A stretch of 64,000 nucleotides of DNA from contig CM066738.1 of assembly GCA_033961575.1 (NCBI GenBank), positions 104,805,478 to 104,869,477 of the forward strand, in the 5' to 3' direction. Positions 34,396 to 45,004 of this stretch are shown one piece after another. Source of the stretch: Aselliscus stoliczkanus (Eukaryota; Chordata; Mammalia; Chiroptera; Hipposideridae). The notes under the pieces are model-generated. The model had not been told where the DNA came from. It saw nothing but the letters and a program-made list of their open reading frames with translations, and ran no database searches. A program made the translations under genes and the position numbers. Numbering within the stretch: the stretch's first letter is position 1; each line of letters opens with the position of its first letter.

Positions 34396-34954
34396 TAAAC
34401 TAATAAAACATCTGAAAGGGTCTTGAAGAGTACATTTGTGTTCACTAAGTAGACAAGAAAGAAGCTGAGAAGAGGGTTTTCCGCCTACAGATCATGAAGG
34501 TAGTTTTTAGCCAGGTAAGTCATTATCACGACTGGAATATTGACCAAAGGAGAGCTATAAAGCCAAGCGGTGAAAGGGTTGGCTACTTTAAAGAGTTTAA
34601 ATTTCACCTGTATTTATTGGGAGACATTGAAAGAGTTAAAATAAGAGATGACCTATTCCTCTAAATACTTCAATTAGTATTGAAATAAAGTAGATTTTTG
34701 TAGAAGAGCATTTTTCCATAACCTCCATCAAATTGTTCAGGAATGCAGTATGTATAAGCATTTCCTTTTGGGATCTTGAGCTTATATAAGTTTCTTCTTA
34801 TTAAGTTATACAGTATATATTCATTTTGTTTTCCTGTAATCACTTTTATCAAAAAGAAAATATGCTGGTTCTAGGATATTCTATTTTAGAGAAAATATTG
34901 TATGTATGTTGATAAATTATAAATTGTAAGATAATAAAATAAGTTACAAAATGT

Positions 34955-35090
34955 TTCATGAGCACTTACTGTATGACAGAGTTTGAACTAACAACTCTTA
35001 ATGATTTAGCTTAATTTATTCCTGAATTTTCAGATGAGAAAACTAAGGTTCAGAGAGTACATCAAAAAACAGTAGGGGTACAAATCCAAA
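34955..35090 (+). mobile_element. MIR SINE fragment
   Basis: GAGCACTTACTGTATGACAG at the start, then TTTTCAGATGAGAAAACTAA and GGTTCAGAGAGTACATC, is the MIR core in sense orientation. Confidence 0.75.
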
Positions 35091-35099
35091 AATTTAATT

Positions 35100-36355
35100 G
35101 TTCAATAGCTTTTTTTTTTTTTCATAATAGTGTATTGCTATGGATTTTGAGAATTTGCCCTCTTCATCTTCCCCACTCTGAAGGGTGCCATGTATTAATT
35201 TTTTCCTCATGTGACATAGTCCTTTGATCATTAATATTGCTCTTTGTTTTATCTTTGGAATAATAATAATGTTTACTATATTCCATTAATTTTGCATGGT
35301 GACTTTATATAATATTAGGATACCATTTTATTTTATTTCTAATATTATTCTGAATGAGTATGTTTAGTTCCCATAAAATAATTCATATTGTTCTAGGAAC
35401 CAAAATTCTACAGGTGTCTAAATTTTCTTGGTCAGTTTTTTGGTCATTCTAGTGAATTAAGAACATATCTCCTGGGAGTTGTCTAGGGTGATGTTAATCT
35501 ACTGCCTTGGCAAAATAGTCAAGAGGATTGCAAATCTGATACTCCATATGGAATTTGTTTCTCAGCAGAAACGTATTAGTAGTAGCTGCAGCAGCAGCAG
35601 CAGTAACAGTAATAGTAGTAATAAATATTTCATAAAAGTGGGATGCATATGAATTCACCCCTTACTTCACAAAATTAAGCATATCGTAGCATAGCTATGA
35701 GTAGGAGACATAATAACCTCTAAATGAATGTTTATAATGCTTGTATCCTGAGTGAGAAATTGAAACTAATTTGGTAGGATTAGAATAATATTGATGCTTG
35801 CATAAGAAATAGCAACTCATCTCTAATTTTCATTGGCATTATTTACTACATGTAAAAATAAAATACATTTGGCATGAGAAAATAAATATCTGTCAGTGCC
35901 CTAGTGTTTTTAGTATATTTGGAATGGTTTTCACTGATGAAAATTTATAAAACTGACAATACAACATGTGCTCAGAAGGAAATACCCTCCAAATTTTAAC
36001 ACAGTTGGCTAGCCTACAATGAATTAGATTATATTGAGAATCGGACTGAAAAGTAAAAACAGGTAAGGCATGCTCCAAAAAGGAGTGATAAGTTAAAGAT
36101 GTAGAAATAAAGATACATAATGTGAAAAAAATGGCTTTGTATAATTTGGGTAAAACTACGTAAAGAAATGGATGCTTCTTCTCACTATGTTATTAGCTAG
36201 CTATGTGATTTTAAGTTAAATATATAGACGTAATATATGTAACAAAATAAACACAAAAATGTGTAAGAGGGAGTATAGCTATACAGGTATGCAATTTCTA
36301 TATCTTACTAGAATTTAGTGTATAGTATATATAGATTCTGTAAATTAAGAGGAAC
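35100..36355. other. AT-rich unique sequence
   Basis: Contains an impure AGC/AGT trinucleotide patch (35577-35622: AGTAGTAGCTGCAGCAGCAG and onward). No gene recognised. Confidence 0.45.
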
Positions 36356-36570
36356 ATGGTAAGCCTTAGAGCATCCACTAAGAAAATAACTCAATAAAAT
36401 ACGATGAAAAAAAATCAAGATAATTAAAATGTTACACTAGAAAATAATTCAATTAAAAAACAGCAAAGAGGTAATAGAAGCACAGTCATGAGACAAATAG
36501 AAAACAAATTATGAAATGGCAGACCAATTCCAAACTATATCAATAATCACATTAAAATGTGAGTGTCCAT

Positions 36571-36948
36571 AAGAAAAGAAGAAATACTGCCATTTGCAAC
36601 AACATAGATGGATCTTGAGATTATCATGCTAAGTGAAATAAGTCAGGCAGAAAAAGTTGAGAACCATATGACTTCACTCATATATGGGCTATAAAACTGA
36701 AAACAACAAATGAACAAGGTGGACAAACAAAAACTCATAGATACAGATAGCAGTTTAATGGTTACCAGAGGGTAAGTGGGGAAAGGGATGGTAGAAGAGA
36801 GTAAAGGGGATCAAATATATGGTAATGGAAGGAGAACTGACTCCGGGTGGTGAACACACAATGCAAAATATAGATGATGTATTACAGAATTGTACACTTG
36901 AAACCCATAATTTTACTAACCAGTGTCACCCCAATACATTTAATTTAA
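36571..36948 (+). mobile_element. Younger LINE-1 3' end inside the older L1
   Basis: Begins with TGCCATTTGCAACAACATAG, passes GACTTCACTCATATATGGGC and TGGTTACCAGAGGGTAAGTG, and ends CACCCCAATACATTTAATTTAA. This is the 3' UTR order of bat L1, and the terminus matches that at 9717-9851. It is 5'-truncated. Confidence 0.85.
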
Positions 36949-37907
36949 GAAGTGAATGGTTTAAACACCCAAACAAAAGAGAGAGATCATCAGACAGGAT
37001 AAAAACTAAAATTCAACTATATAATCTCCATAGGAGATATAATTTAATGTCAAAGGTATAAGTAGTTTGAAAGTAAAAGGATAGAGAAACTGTATTAAGC
37101 ATGAGGAAGTTATACCATTTTAAAATATATGTGCCCCTAAAAAAGAGTCCCAAAACCTATGAATCAAAGGACATAATTAAAGGGAGAAATGTACAATTTA
37201 ACAATAATTATTGGAGACTTAACTAACACACTTTCAATCCTGGGTAGAACAACTAGGATGGTCAATAGTTAAATAGGAGAGAAGCACAGTATACAGAAAA
37301 CAGACCTAACAGACAGCTAGCCAACATTCCACCCAACAGCATGTTTTCTCCCAAGAAAACATGAAATGTTTTCCAGTATATACCATATGCTTGGTCATTA
37401 AATAAATCTTCAATAAATTTTAAAAAGATTCAAATTGTACAAAGTCTATTCTCTGGTTACAATGGAGTGCAATTAGAAAGAAAATTGGGAAATTCACAAG
37501 ACTGTGGAAGTAGAGAAGATCCTAATTAACCAATGGGTTAGAAAATAAATCATAAAGTAAATTAAAAACACTTTGAAATGTATAAAAGTGAAGGTACAGC
37601 TTACCAAAATGTATGGAATATAGTGGAAGAGTGCGCATAGGGAAATTTGGAGCGCTATGCACCTGTTTTTAAAAAGAAGAAAGAATTCAACTTAGCAACC
37701 TAAACTTCCACCTTAAGATACTGCAAAAAAAGAGCAAATTAAACTAAAACAAGCAGTATGAAAGAAATAACAGTAATCAGAGTGGAAATTACTGAATTAA
37801 AGAGGATAAAAATAAGAGAAAAATCAGTAAAACAAAACACTAGTTCTTAGAAAAAAAAAATCAACACATTTGGTAAACCTTTAGCTAGAATGGCCAAGAG
37901 GAGAGAG

Positions 37908-37911
37908 GGAC

Positions 37912-37944
<33 letters not shown>

Positions 37945-37953
37945 AAGACAGAA
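37908..37953. repeat. (GA)n purine tract
   Basis: Nearly pure GAGA sequence with a few C and extra A interruptions, within the L1. Confidence 0.9.
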
Positions 37954-38657
37954 ATGACAGCGAAGACATTACTATCAACCTTACAGACCAAAAATTAACT
38001 ATAAGGGAACTCTATGAACAAATATTATGGCAACAAATCAGATAAATTAGATGAAATGGATAAATTCCTAGAAAGACACAAAGTACTGAAACTGACTCAG
38101 AAAGGAATAGAAAATCTGGCTAAACCTATAGTGAGTAAAGAGATTGAATTAACAGTAAGAACCCTTCCCACTGACAAAAATCCAGGCCCAGATGGCCTCA
38201 CTAAGTGAATTACCAAACACTTAAAAATTAGTATCTGTACTTCACAAATTCTTTTAAAATATTCAAGAGGAAGGATACTTCCCAAGTCATTTTATGAGAA
38301 CAGCATCACTCTCAAAATAAGACGCAAAAATCCACGACAGAATTCTATCAAACTAAATGCAGAAATTTATAAAAAAAGATTATGCAAAATGACCAAGTGG
38401 GATATATCCCAGGATTCAAGACTTCTTAAACATACAAAAAGCAATTATAATACTAATGTAACATGTAGTATAGTTACTGAGATAAGTAAAATTGACAGAG
38501 AACAGATAGTACTCAGAACATAATGGGCTACTTTCTAGAAGCAGAGGACACTTGTTGCTAGGCGAGGGGCGTTGATTAGCTGTCACCCAAAGAATATCAC
38601 AGGCTATGATTATATGGTGAACTTGACAGATTTTGTTTGTTTTTAAATTCTCATATC

Positions 38658-38681
38658 AGTTTCTTTCTTTCTCTCTTTCTT

Positions 38682-38745
<64 letters not shown>

Positions 38746-38804
38746 TTCCTTCCTTCCTTCCTTCCTTCCTTCCTTCCTTCCTTCCTTTCGTCCTTTCTTT
38801 CTAT
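38658..38804. repeat. (CTTT)n-(CCTT)n pyrimidine microsatellite
   Basis: About 145 bases of almost pure pyrimidine: irregular CTTT/CTCT, then CTTT repeats, then CCTT repeats. It gives misleading open frames on both strands (FLSFFLSFF and KERKKERK patterns), which are not genes. Length and purity suggest instability and possible triplex formation. Confidence 0.95.
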
Positions 38805-38814
38805 TAGTTTCAGG

Positions 38815-39355
38815 CACTTCACAGTTTTATGAGCACCTAGAAAGAAGACCATAGTACCAAAAAAAGTGATAATTTTCATTTAGTTGCCGAAGGTAGAATG
38901 ACAACTTTGACTTTTAATATAGAATGATGCCTGTAACTATCACATAGAATGGAATAGTCACATCACAATTTGGGGGAGATGACTCCAGAAATATATGCCT
39001 GGTTAGCGTGGGAACAAAACAAAAGGCAGGTGGGTTGAGTGTCCACGGCACCAGAGTAAGCAGATTGCACGTGAGGGTAGTTGACCTGCCAACAACTCTG
39101 GAATGTCAATGTCTGTGGATAAAACCTCTGTGCATCATTTCCACACTCCTGACCCAGTTTTGAATCTCACTTTCTATAGTTTTACAGCTGACTACTTGGC
39201 ATTCTGATCGAAGTCTTCTTTCAATGTGTTGTACCTTCTTTCAAACAGGGTACCATCAACCCTGCAGGTTTTGAAATCATTCTCATTTTATCACAAAATT
39301 GCAAATCTTTACTTTTATTATGTGGTCATTTTTGTGTTCATATCTCATAAGCCAG
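38815..39355. other. No gene recognised
   Basis: Unique sequence between the pyrimidine microsatellite and the 99-nt candidate exon. Confidence 0.4.
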
Positions 39356-39454
39356 TTTTGTTCTTATGATTCCGTGGACTCCCACGAGTACCTGCCTCGA
39401 TCCACTTATTTTGGAATCTATAGCACATACCATGAGCCTGATGGAGAATCTCCA
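39356..39454 (+). CDS. Candidate 99-nt symmetric exon, unassigned
   Basis: Preceded by a T-rich stretch ending in CATAAGCCAG and followed by GTAAGG at 39455. The 99 bases are exactly 33 codons in the open frame, phase 0 at both ends. The peptide contains YDSVDSHEYLPRSTYFGIY and then STYHEPDGESP: hydrophilic, rich in Y, S, D, E and P, which would suit a cytoplasmic or linker segment. It includes several CpG-containing codons (TCC GTG, CCT CGA), unusual in this AT-rich, CpG-poor region. The branch/pyrimidine signal is only moderate. I do not recognise the protein, and could not find a partner exon in a matching phase. Confidence 0.3.
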
Positions 39455-39469
39455 GTAAGGACTTTGAGG

Positions 39470-42400
39470 GGCTTGCTCAGGTTAGTGCTATAGCCTCTGT
39501 AATGCTGTTTCTGCCCTTGGTCTGTGCTCCTTGTTGCTTACTGTTTAGAAACTCCTCAACCAGCCTGAATTAGTCACTTGCAGGGTATTGGAGAGTATTT
39601 TGTAGTACATATATGTATCTACCTCTATGTTATTCAGATGGTCAAATCCATGACCACATCAAGCTCTGTGTCAGGACACATGTGTATATTTATGTAATGG
39701 GAATTTAGTGTTTATCCTAAGCTCTTCACGTCAGAATTCCCAAACAATGACAGGATATATTCCTAAAATTAAACAATTTCATTTTTTTCTCTTTTTCAAG
39801 TCAAAGCTTGGGATATTCTTAGGCAAGCCTTCTTTCCCCCAAGACTTAACCTTGCAATCAGCTATCACTTCAGCTCTCTGTGATGGAAAATCCACACAAT
39901 AGCATATAGTTAAGCATTTTCTGGATGGAACCTCCTTCTCTGATTTTAAATATAACCAGTTATCAATATTCTATATGAATTCCTCTGTAGCGCTTTGGAT
40001 TTTTTAAACATTCCATCATCAGGAAACTCTAATATTGTCAGCCTTGCCCTGCCTGGGTTTCTTTGTGTTTCTCAAATCTGTCTTTGCCCAGATTGTTTGT
40101 TCTCTTCTTTTTGCCTCTTTGTCATGTTCTAAGGTTTACCTTCCTACCTTCTGCTCTACTTGCTGGTGTCTCTTCATTTGTTTCTCCCCTTGAGCAGTCG
40201 TTTCGTGTGTCATAGCTTCAGGAATCTTCATAATGATTAGTTCTAAGTATTTTTGTTTGTTTGTTTGTTTTACTTAACCTGCTCTTTCTCAGAAATCCTA
40301 GTTTAGTTCTACACAGTACACTTTAAAGAAAGACATAGTGAAGGGATTGAAAGCACATCAAATGAATTTTAACATAGAGAAGAGAAAGTTCAAGGAAACA
40401 TGAAAAGTGCCTTCAAATATTGGGGCTAGTTTTTGAAAGAAGGATTAAATTTACTTTGTGTTTCCACAGGGAACAGCTAAGCACCAAAGCCCAGCATTTA
40501 AAGGAGACACATTTTTTTTTGGATCAGTATAGGGACATTCATAAAAACTAGATTGACAAAAAACATGGACTTGTTAGGAAAATAGGGAATTTTCCTGTCA
40601 TTAAAAGAATGTCAACCACAAGTTGAATGACAATTTGTTAGGGACTATGTTTAAAGGGATTGGTGCCTCGGATGAGGAGAGAGTCTTATAGTTTTTAAAG
40701 CCCACTGCAAATCAGAGACGACACTGTGCTAGGATCCCCTTAGATTTGCCATTGTTCTTTCAGCCAAGCATATCTCAGACATAATTCATCATGTTCCTTT
40801 TTAAGCTGGCTTTCTGGATGACTCCCCAAATGCCAGTAGAGCTATCTTTCCACGGAACATCGTACACGCTTGAAACTTCAGTACCATCTCTGGCTCATTT
40901 TTCTCTTTTGTTTTTTGTATCTAACCAGTCTTCCAGTCAGTTGTCCTTTGGTGAGACTTCTTTCATTTATCCTTTCTTCTTCCCCTTGATAGTTGTTGCG
41001 ACATGTTAAATGGCTCAGAGCCTCAGATTCTCCACCTTTAAATAGGTTTCATTAGGGACCATGTTTGATACATTCTGTGGTAAACAATGTGCATTAAGTT
41101 CAAGGGAAAATTGAATGAGTGCTTCAAGTAGGTTTGTAATTCGCTTTTTTTTCAATGTTTTGAGAAGTTTTCAGCCTAATTTTCAATTTTTGAAATAGGT
41201 TTAAATCAGAGAAAATTCTTTTGTTAAAGATAGGTTAATGGTCATGTAGATATATAAGAAAATAATACTTGTTTACTGCCGTTGGATTGAAATTTTTAAG
41301 CTTAATTAATAGCATGGTTTTCAGCTCTCTAGAATGTCCTGTGAATAATTCATAGTATCCAATATACTTCCTTTTAATTTGTTATCACTAGGATATTTAC
41401 TTTATGGACTGAATAGGAAAATGGTTTCTTTTTATCTGAAGAATGAATTAACTATGAATGGGAAATGATGTTAAATTAACTTCATGCTTTATTTTTCCCT
41501 TATCATCCCAAAGAAAAAGACAAAGGATTCTCCTTTTTTTTTTTTTTTTTTTTTTTGGTCATAATTTTCTTTTATCAGAAAACTAGAAATATATGCTCTA
41601 TAGGTAATTGATGTAGTGTGGGTTGGAAGGACTCCTCAACATAAGTAATTTTTATTTGTCTTTGGTTTTATCTTCCTTCAGCAATTTTACCCTCAAGAAA
41701 ACTTATGTTTGCAATCCAGGGTATTTTAATTTCTTCATTTTCACTGTGGTTCTTAAATACCCATGGTGTTTAGAGGGCTCCCCAAGGATGTGTAGTTAAA
41801 AAGCTCCTTTCTTTTCTTCACAGACGGTTTGTTTCTTTTTGCAAGTGTGAAGAAAAGGACTCTTAGGGGTTTTTCTTCTCCCTCTAAAAAGATACTCCAA
41901 GTTCTTCATTTGATTGTACAATTGTGAAGATGATTGACTTCACAGTAACAGTAGAACTTTAATCCCAGCACATGAATAGTATCCTTTGATGTTATTTATG
42001 ACTGTAATACACCACCCATTCATTTAAATATCACAGGAAAATCGATTGCCTCCAGGGAACATGTGAGTTTCCTCCTTGGCCTGATTATAATAGGTCTGAT
42101 ATGAATGTAATGAGTTTAAAACATTAAACATATTTTCTTTATGTAAATATTTATTATTTTGTTCTCCCGATACAAGTAGACTCCATAGCATATCCTTGTG
42201 AATATTTTTACCCATTAAGTTTTTCTTTAGGGAAATTTTATTTTATCTTAGCATCTTTATAAATGTATGAAAATCCTAAGGAAATGCCTTAGTCATCAAA
42301 CATAAATAATTTTGCAATCAATGTTCTCTGAAAAACTACTTTTTGTCCAACAGTCTAAATTTCAATACTTTCTATTGGCAAGCTAAAGGGATCATTATAG

Positions 42401-42950
42401 GGTCAGCATTTCATTTTTTAAAGAAGAAAAAGAAAAGAAAAGGTTACACTGGATGGTAGTTCTTGGAGATTTGGAATCAGTAAGTATTAAAAGAAACCTA
42501 CTGGAAAAAATTTTTCTTAAGAAAATGAAAACGTTAGTATCTTATATCAATAAGTTTTAAAAAAGATACAGAAGAATATTTTCCGGAATGCTGTTTTTTA
42601 ATGGTTGAAAACACACTGAGGGTATCTAATTAGTTCAATCTAGGAAGAGTATACAGAATTAAGTACAATCATCAAATGTAAAGCACAAGTATAAATGGCA
42701 TTGCGACATACATTGCAAGACTAAATGGTGCAGAAAAAGGAGCAGGCATGTAGGAATCTAGTGATATTTGGAACCTGACTCCTGTTTGTTTTATAAGAAT
42801 TTACTGTCCTTGCTGAGACTTAATTTCAACACATGAAAATTAGAGACAATCATTAGTGATATCTATGTGTCTCTGTGTGTATGTTTGTTGTGTGCATGGA
42901 TGTAGCAATTGCCTTTCCCAGCAGGCTTTAAGGCACTTCTAATTATAACT
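39470..42950. other. Unique sequence, no gene seen
   Basis: Contains a (TTTG)n patch near 40252-40270 and a 24-base T run at 41533-41556 that could be the tail of a lost minus-strand retrocopy. The frame at 40791-41009 (+) has no domain features. Confidence 0.4.
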
Positions 42951-42969
42951 GACCTGCAAGATGTATTTT

Positions 42970-43075
42970 TTTTTTTTTTTTGAGGGCAGTGTCACTGGCC
43001 CTTATATGTGGGACCCAAACTGGGGCTGCTGGCTTCCCAAGCCAGAGCTTAACCACCGCGTCACTTGGCCAGCCC
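42970..43075 (-). mobile_element. tRNA-derived SINE inside L1M
   Basis: Reverse-oriented SINE: T run, GAGGGCAGTGTCACTGG, GGGACCCAAACTGGGG (B box complement), then CTTGGCCAGCCC. Exact 14-base duplications GCAAGATGTATTTT lie at 42956-42969 and 43076-43089. It lies at the edge of an old L1M fragment. Confidence 0.9.
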
Positions 43076-43205
43076 GCAAGATGTATTTTAAGACTATTTT
43101 TTAGAACAGTTTTGGAACCATAGCAAAATCGACTGGAGAGTACTAAGTTCTCTCTACCTTCTACCCCATACTTGCACAATCTCCTCCGCTGTTAACATCT
43201 CATCC
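43076..43205 (-). mobile_element. Old LINE-1 (L1M) fragment
   Basis: TTTTTTAGAACAGTTTTGGAA-like opening, CATAGCAAAATCGACTGGAG, and TGTTAACATCTCATCCATCG follow the antisense 3' UTR of L1M elements. Confidence 0.65.
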
Positions 43206-43209
43206 ATCG

Positions 43210-44005
43210 AAGCATGAACGGCTGTGTTGCAATATACTTTCAAGAGCTTAAGAGCTTTTATTGGTGGATCCTGAATTAGGAGGCTCTTTGGTTGAAACAA
43301 AACATAAGATGTAATCTTCTAGAGCAGGATGCTTCCGGCTTGTGTTATTTTTTGGTAACTTCTGTTTTAAAGAGCCCGTTTGAGATTTAAACCAAATCCA
43401 AAACCAATTTTTCCTATTGCAAACTATTTTTCATCTGAGGTCTGTGTTCAGACTATAAAATGTGTTTTGATTTCTTTGGCATGATGCAAATGTAAAACTC
43501 TGTTAGTGCTATATTTGATTTCTGGCTTAGTGAGGCCATGTTAGATGCCTGGTCACCTGGCTGTGGACAAGTTTACCGCTCCTCCTCCCCTAGTGGGAGC
43601 TTTCTGCATGCTTCTGGGTGTAAACAACTCACAGGACAACAAAGATTTTCCTCAGGATGGAAACACCAACAGTAGAGAAATATGAGTGTCGTATCAGGTG
43701 GATAGTAAATCAAGTACCTGAAGTTCTGGGTTTATAAACAGACCTCAGTCTGTAGTGTTAGCTTTGTTTTATAAAAACTCTAAGTACAATAATACTTGGT
43801 TATTTAAATTTCTTTTGGGGAGGTTGAATTTTGAAGAACTCAGACATTTTTATGTTTTCAAGCAGGAGAAGGAGTGAGAAAATGTTTACCCTTAAGCTAA
43901 TTGAAAATTCCATCATGAGTCACTGAATTTACTCAGACTGGCTTTGCGAATTCCAAAACGAATTAAGGGTACTTACATGTAAAACTACGCTTGGTACTAA
44001 AGATA
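43210..44005. other. No gene recognised
   Basis: Unique sequence with no recognised repeat. Confidence 0.4.
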
Positions 44006-44009
44006 TCTT

Positions 44010-45000
44010 ATTAGTTCATTTATTTAACAAGTATGCTTTTATTATTTACTATATGTGCCAGACAATTATTAGGCATGTGGCATTCATAGTGGACCAGAAA
44101 AACAAAGTGTGTTCTGATTGAATTTACATTCCAGGGACCAAAGGGATGCAAGCAGATAAACAACAAACCCAGAGAGTGATGAATGCCATGGGGAAAATAC
44201 TGTGTTGTCGGAAAAGTCATGATGCATTTTTGCAACGAAAAACAGAGAAAATATGTCTTGACTTTTCCGACAACCCAATATAACAGTGTGATGTGTTTGA
44301 GGGGGCCAGGGAATGAGTCGGGGCTTCTTGATGTGGAGTGAGTGGCCTTTAGGAATGATCTTGGGGTAAGAGAGCACCAGGCAGAGGGAGTAACAACAGC
44401 AAAAATCCTGAGATGAGAACAGAGCTGTGCTGTTTGAGAAACAGCAGACTGGCCTGTGTGGCTGAACAACAGAGCAGATTTGGGTGGGATACAAACTGAA
44501 GGATTGTAAAGGTCCAGGTTAAGGGCTGTGGACTTGAGTCTATGCATGATGAGATGATGAAATCCATTTTCAGTTAGACAAGTGGCATGACTGCCGGGGC
44601 TTCTGCAGGTTAAATGGGTGGTAAGGAGGGAGTGTAAAGATGCTAAGGAGGAGACAGCTGCAGCATTCCTTAGAGGGTTGATGGTGCCTTGAACCGTGGG
44701 TGGCAGTGGAAATGGCCAGAACTGTACATGATGAAATGTGGAAGTAGCCTTGGCAGAAATGGGTAATGGTTTGGATTTGAGAAAGAGTAAAAGGAAGAAA
44801 AATAAAAAATACTCCCAAAATGTGAAAACTGAAAGGATACTGGTTCCATTTGCTGAGCTGGAAATGGCCGTGGGAAGAACAGGTTTGTGTTTGGAGATCA
44901 GTTCTGTTGTGGATGTGATAAAACCAGGAAATTTCAAGTTGGAACTTGGTAAAGTGAGTCTGGATTTCAGTGGAGAGGACATAATATTACAGTCTAGATC
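44010..45000 (+). repeat. Old dispersed repeat, family not named, copy 2
   Basis: Same type as 26395-27475 and 47775-48075. It opens with CATTTATTTAACAAGTATGC, ATATGTGCCAGACAATTATT and AATTTACATTCCAGGGACCA, continues with GAGAGCACCAGGCAGAGGGA and CAGACTGGCCTGTGTGGCTG, and ends with GGAGATCAGTTCTGTTGTGG. The window's longest open frame (320 codons, minus strand, 44020-44982) lies wholly inside this repeat and runs through the embedded MITE, so I do not call it a gene. Confidence 0.6.
44200..44278. mobile_element. 79-bp mariner MITE, copy 2
   Basis: TA at 44198-44199 and 44279-44280. The left repeat begins CTGTGTTGTCGGAAAAGTCA, and the right is TGACTTTTCCGACAACCCAA with one change. The interior matches that of 27223-27303 in inverted orientation, so both belong to one family. 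Confidence 0.88.
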
Positions 45001-45004
45001 AGGA

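Larger units (their letters stand above)
36360..38520 (+). mobile_element. Old LINE-1 ORF2, hosting a younger L1
   Basis: Sense L1 ORF2 text before (36430-36570: ACAAATAGAAAACAAATTAT, CACATTAAAATGTGAGTGTC) and after (36950-38520: GTTTGAAAGTAAAAGGATAG, GAATCAAAGGACATAATTAA, ACACAAAGTACTGAAACTGA, CCAGGCCCAGATGGCCTCAC). The last is the conserved 'GPDG' region at the start of the reverse transcriptase. A separate L1 3' end (36571-36948) interrupts it. The frame is broken in many places. Confidence 0.85.

Noticed and set aside
38633..38879. Frames reading FLSFFLSFF and KERKKERK
   Set aside because: Both strands of a pyrimidine microsatellite.
41533..41556. 24-base T run, considered as a SINE or pseudogene tail
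   Set aside because: No retroposon body or target duplication seen on either side.
44020..44982. 320-codon minus-strand open frame, the longest in the window
   Set aside because: It lies wholly in an old dispersed repeat and reads through an embedded mariner MITE; no domain, start context or splice evidence.
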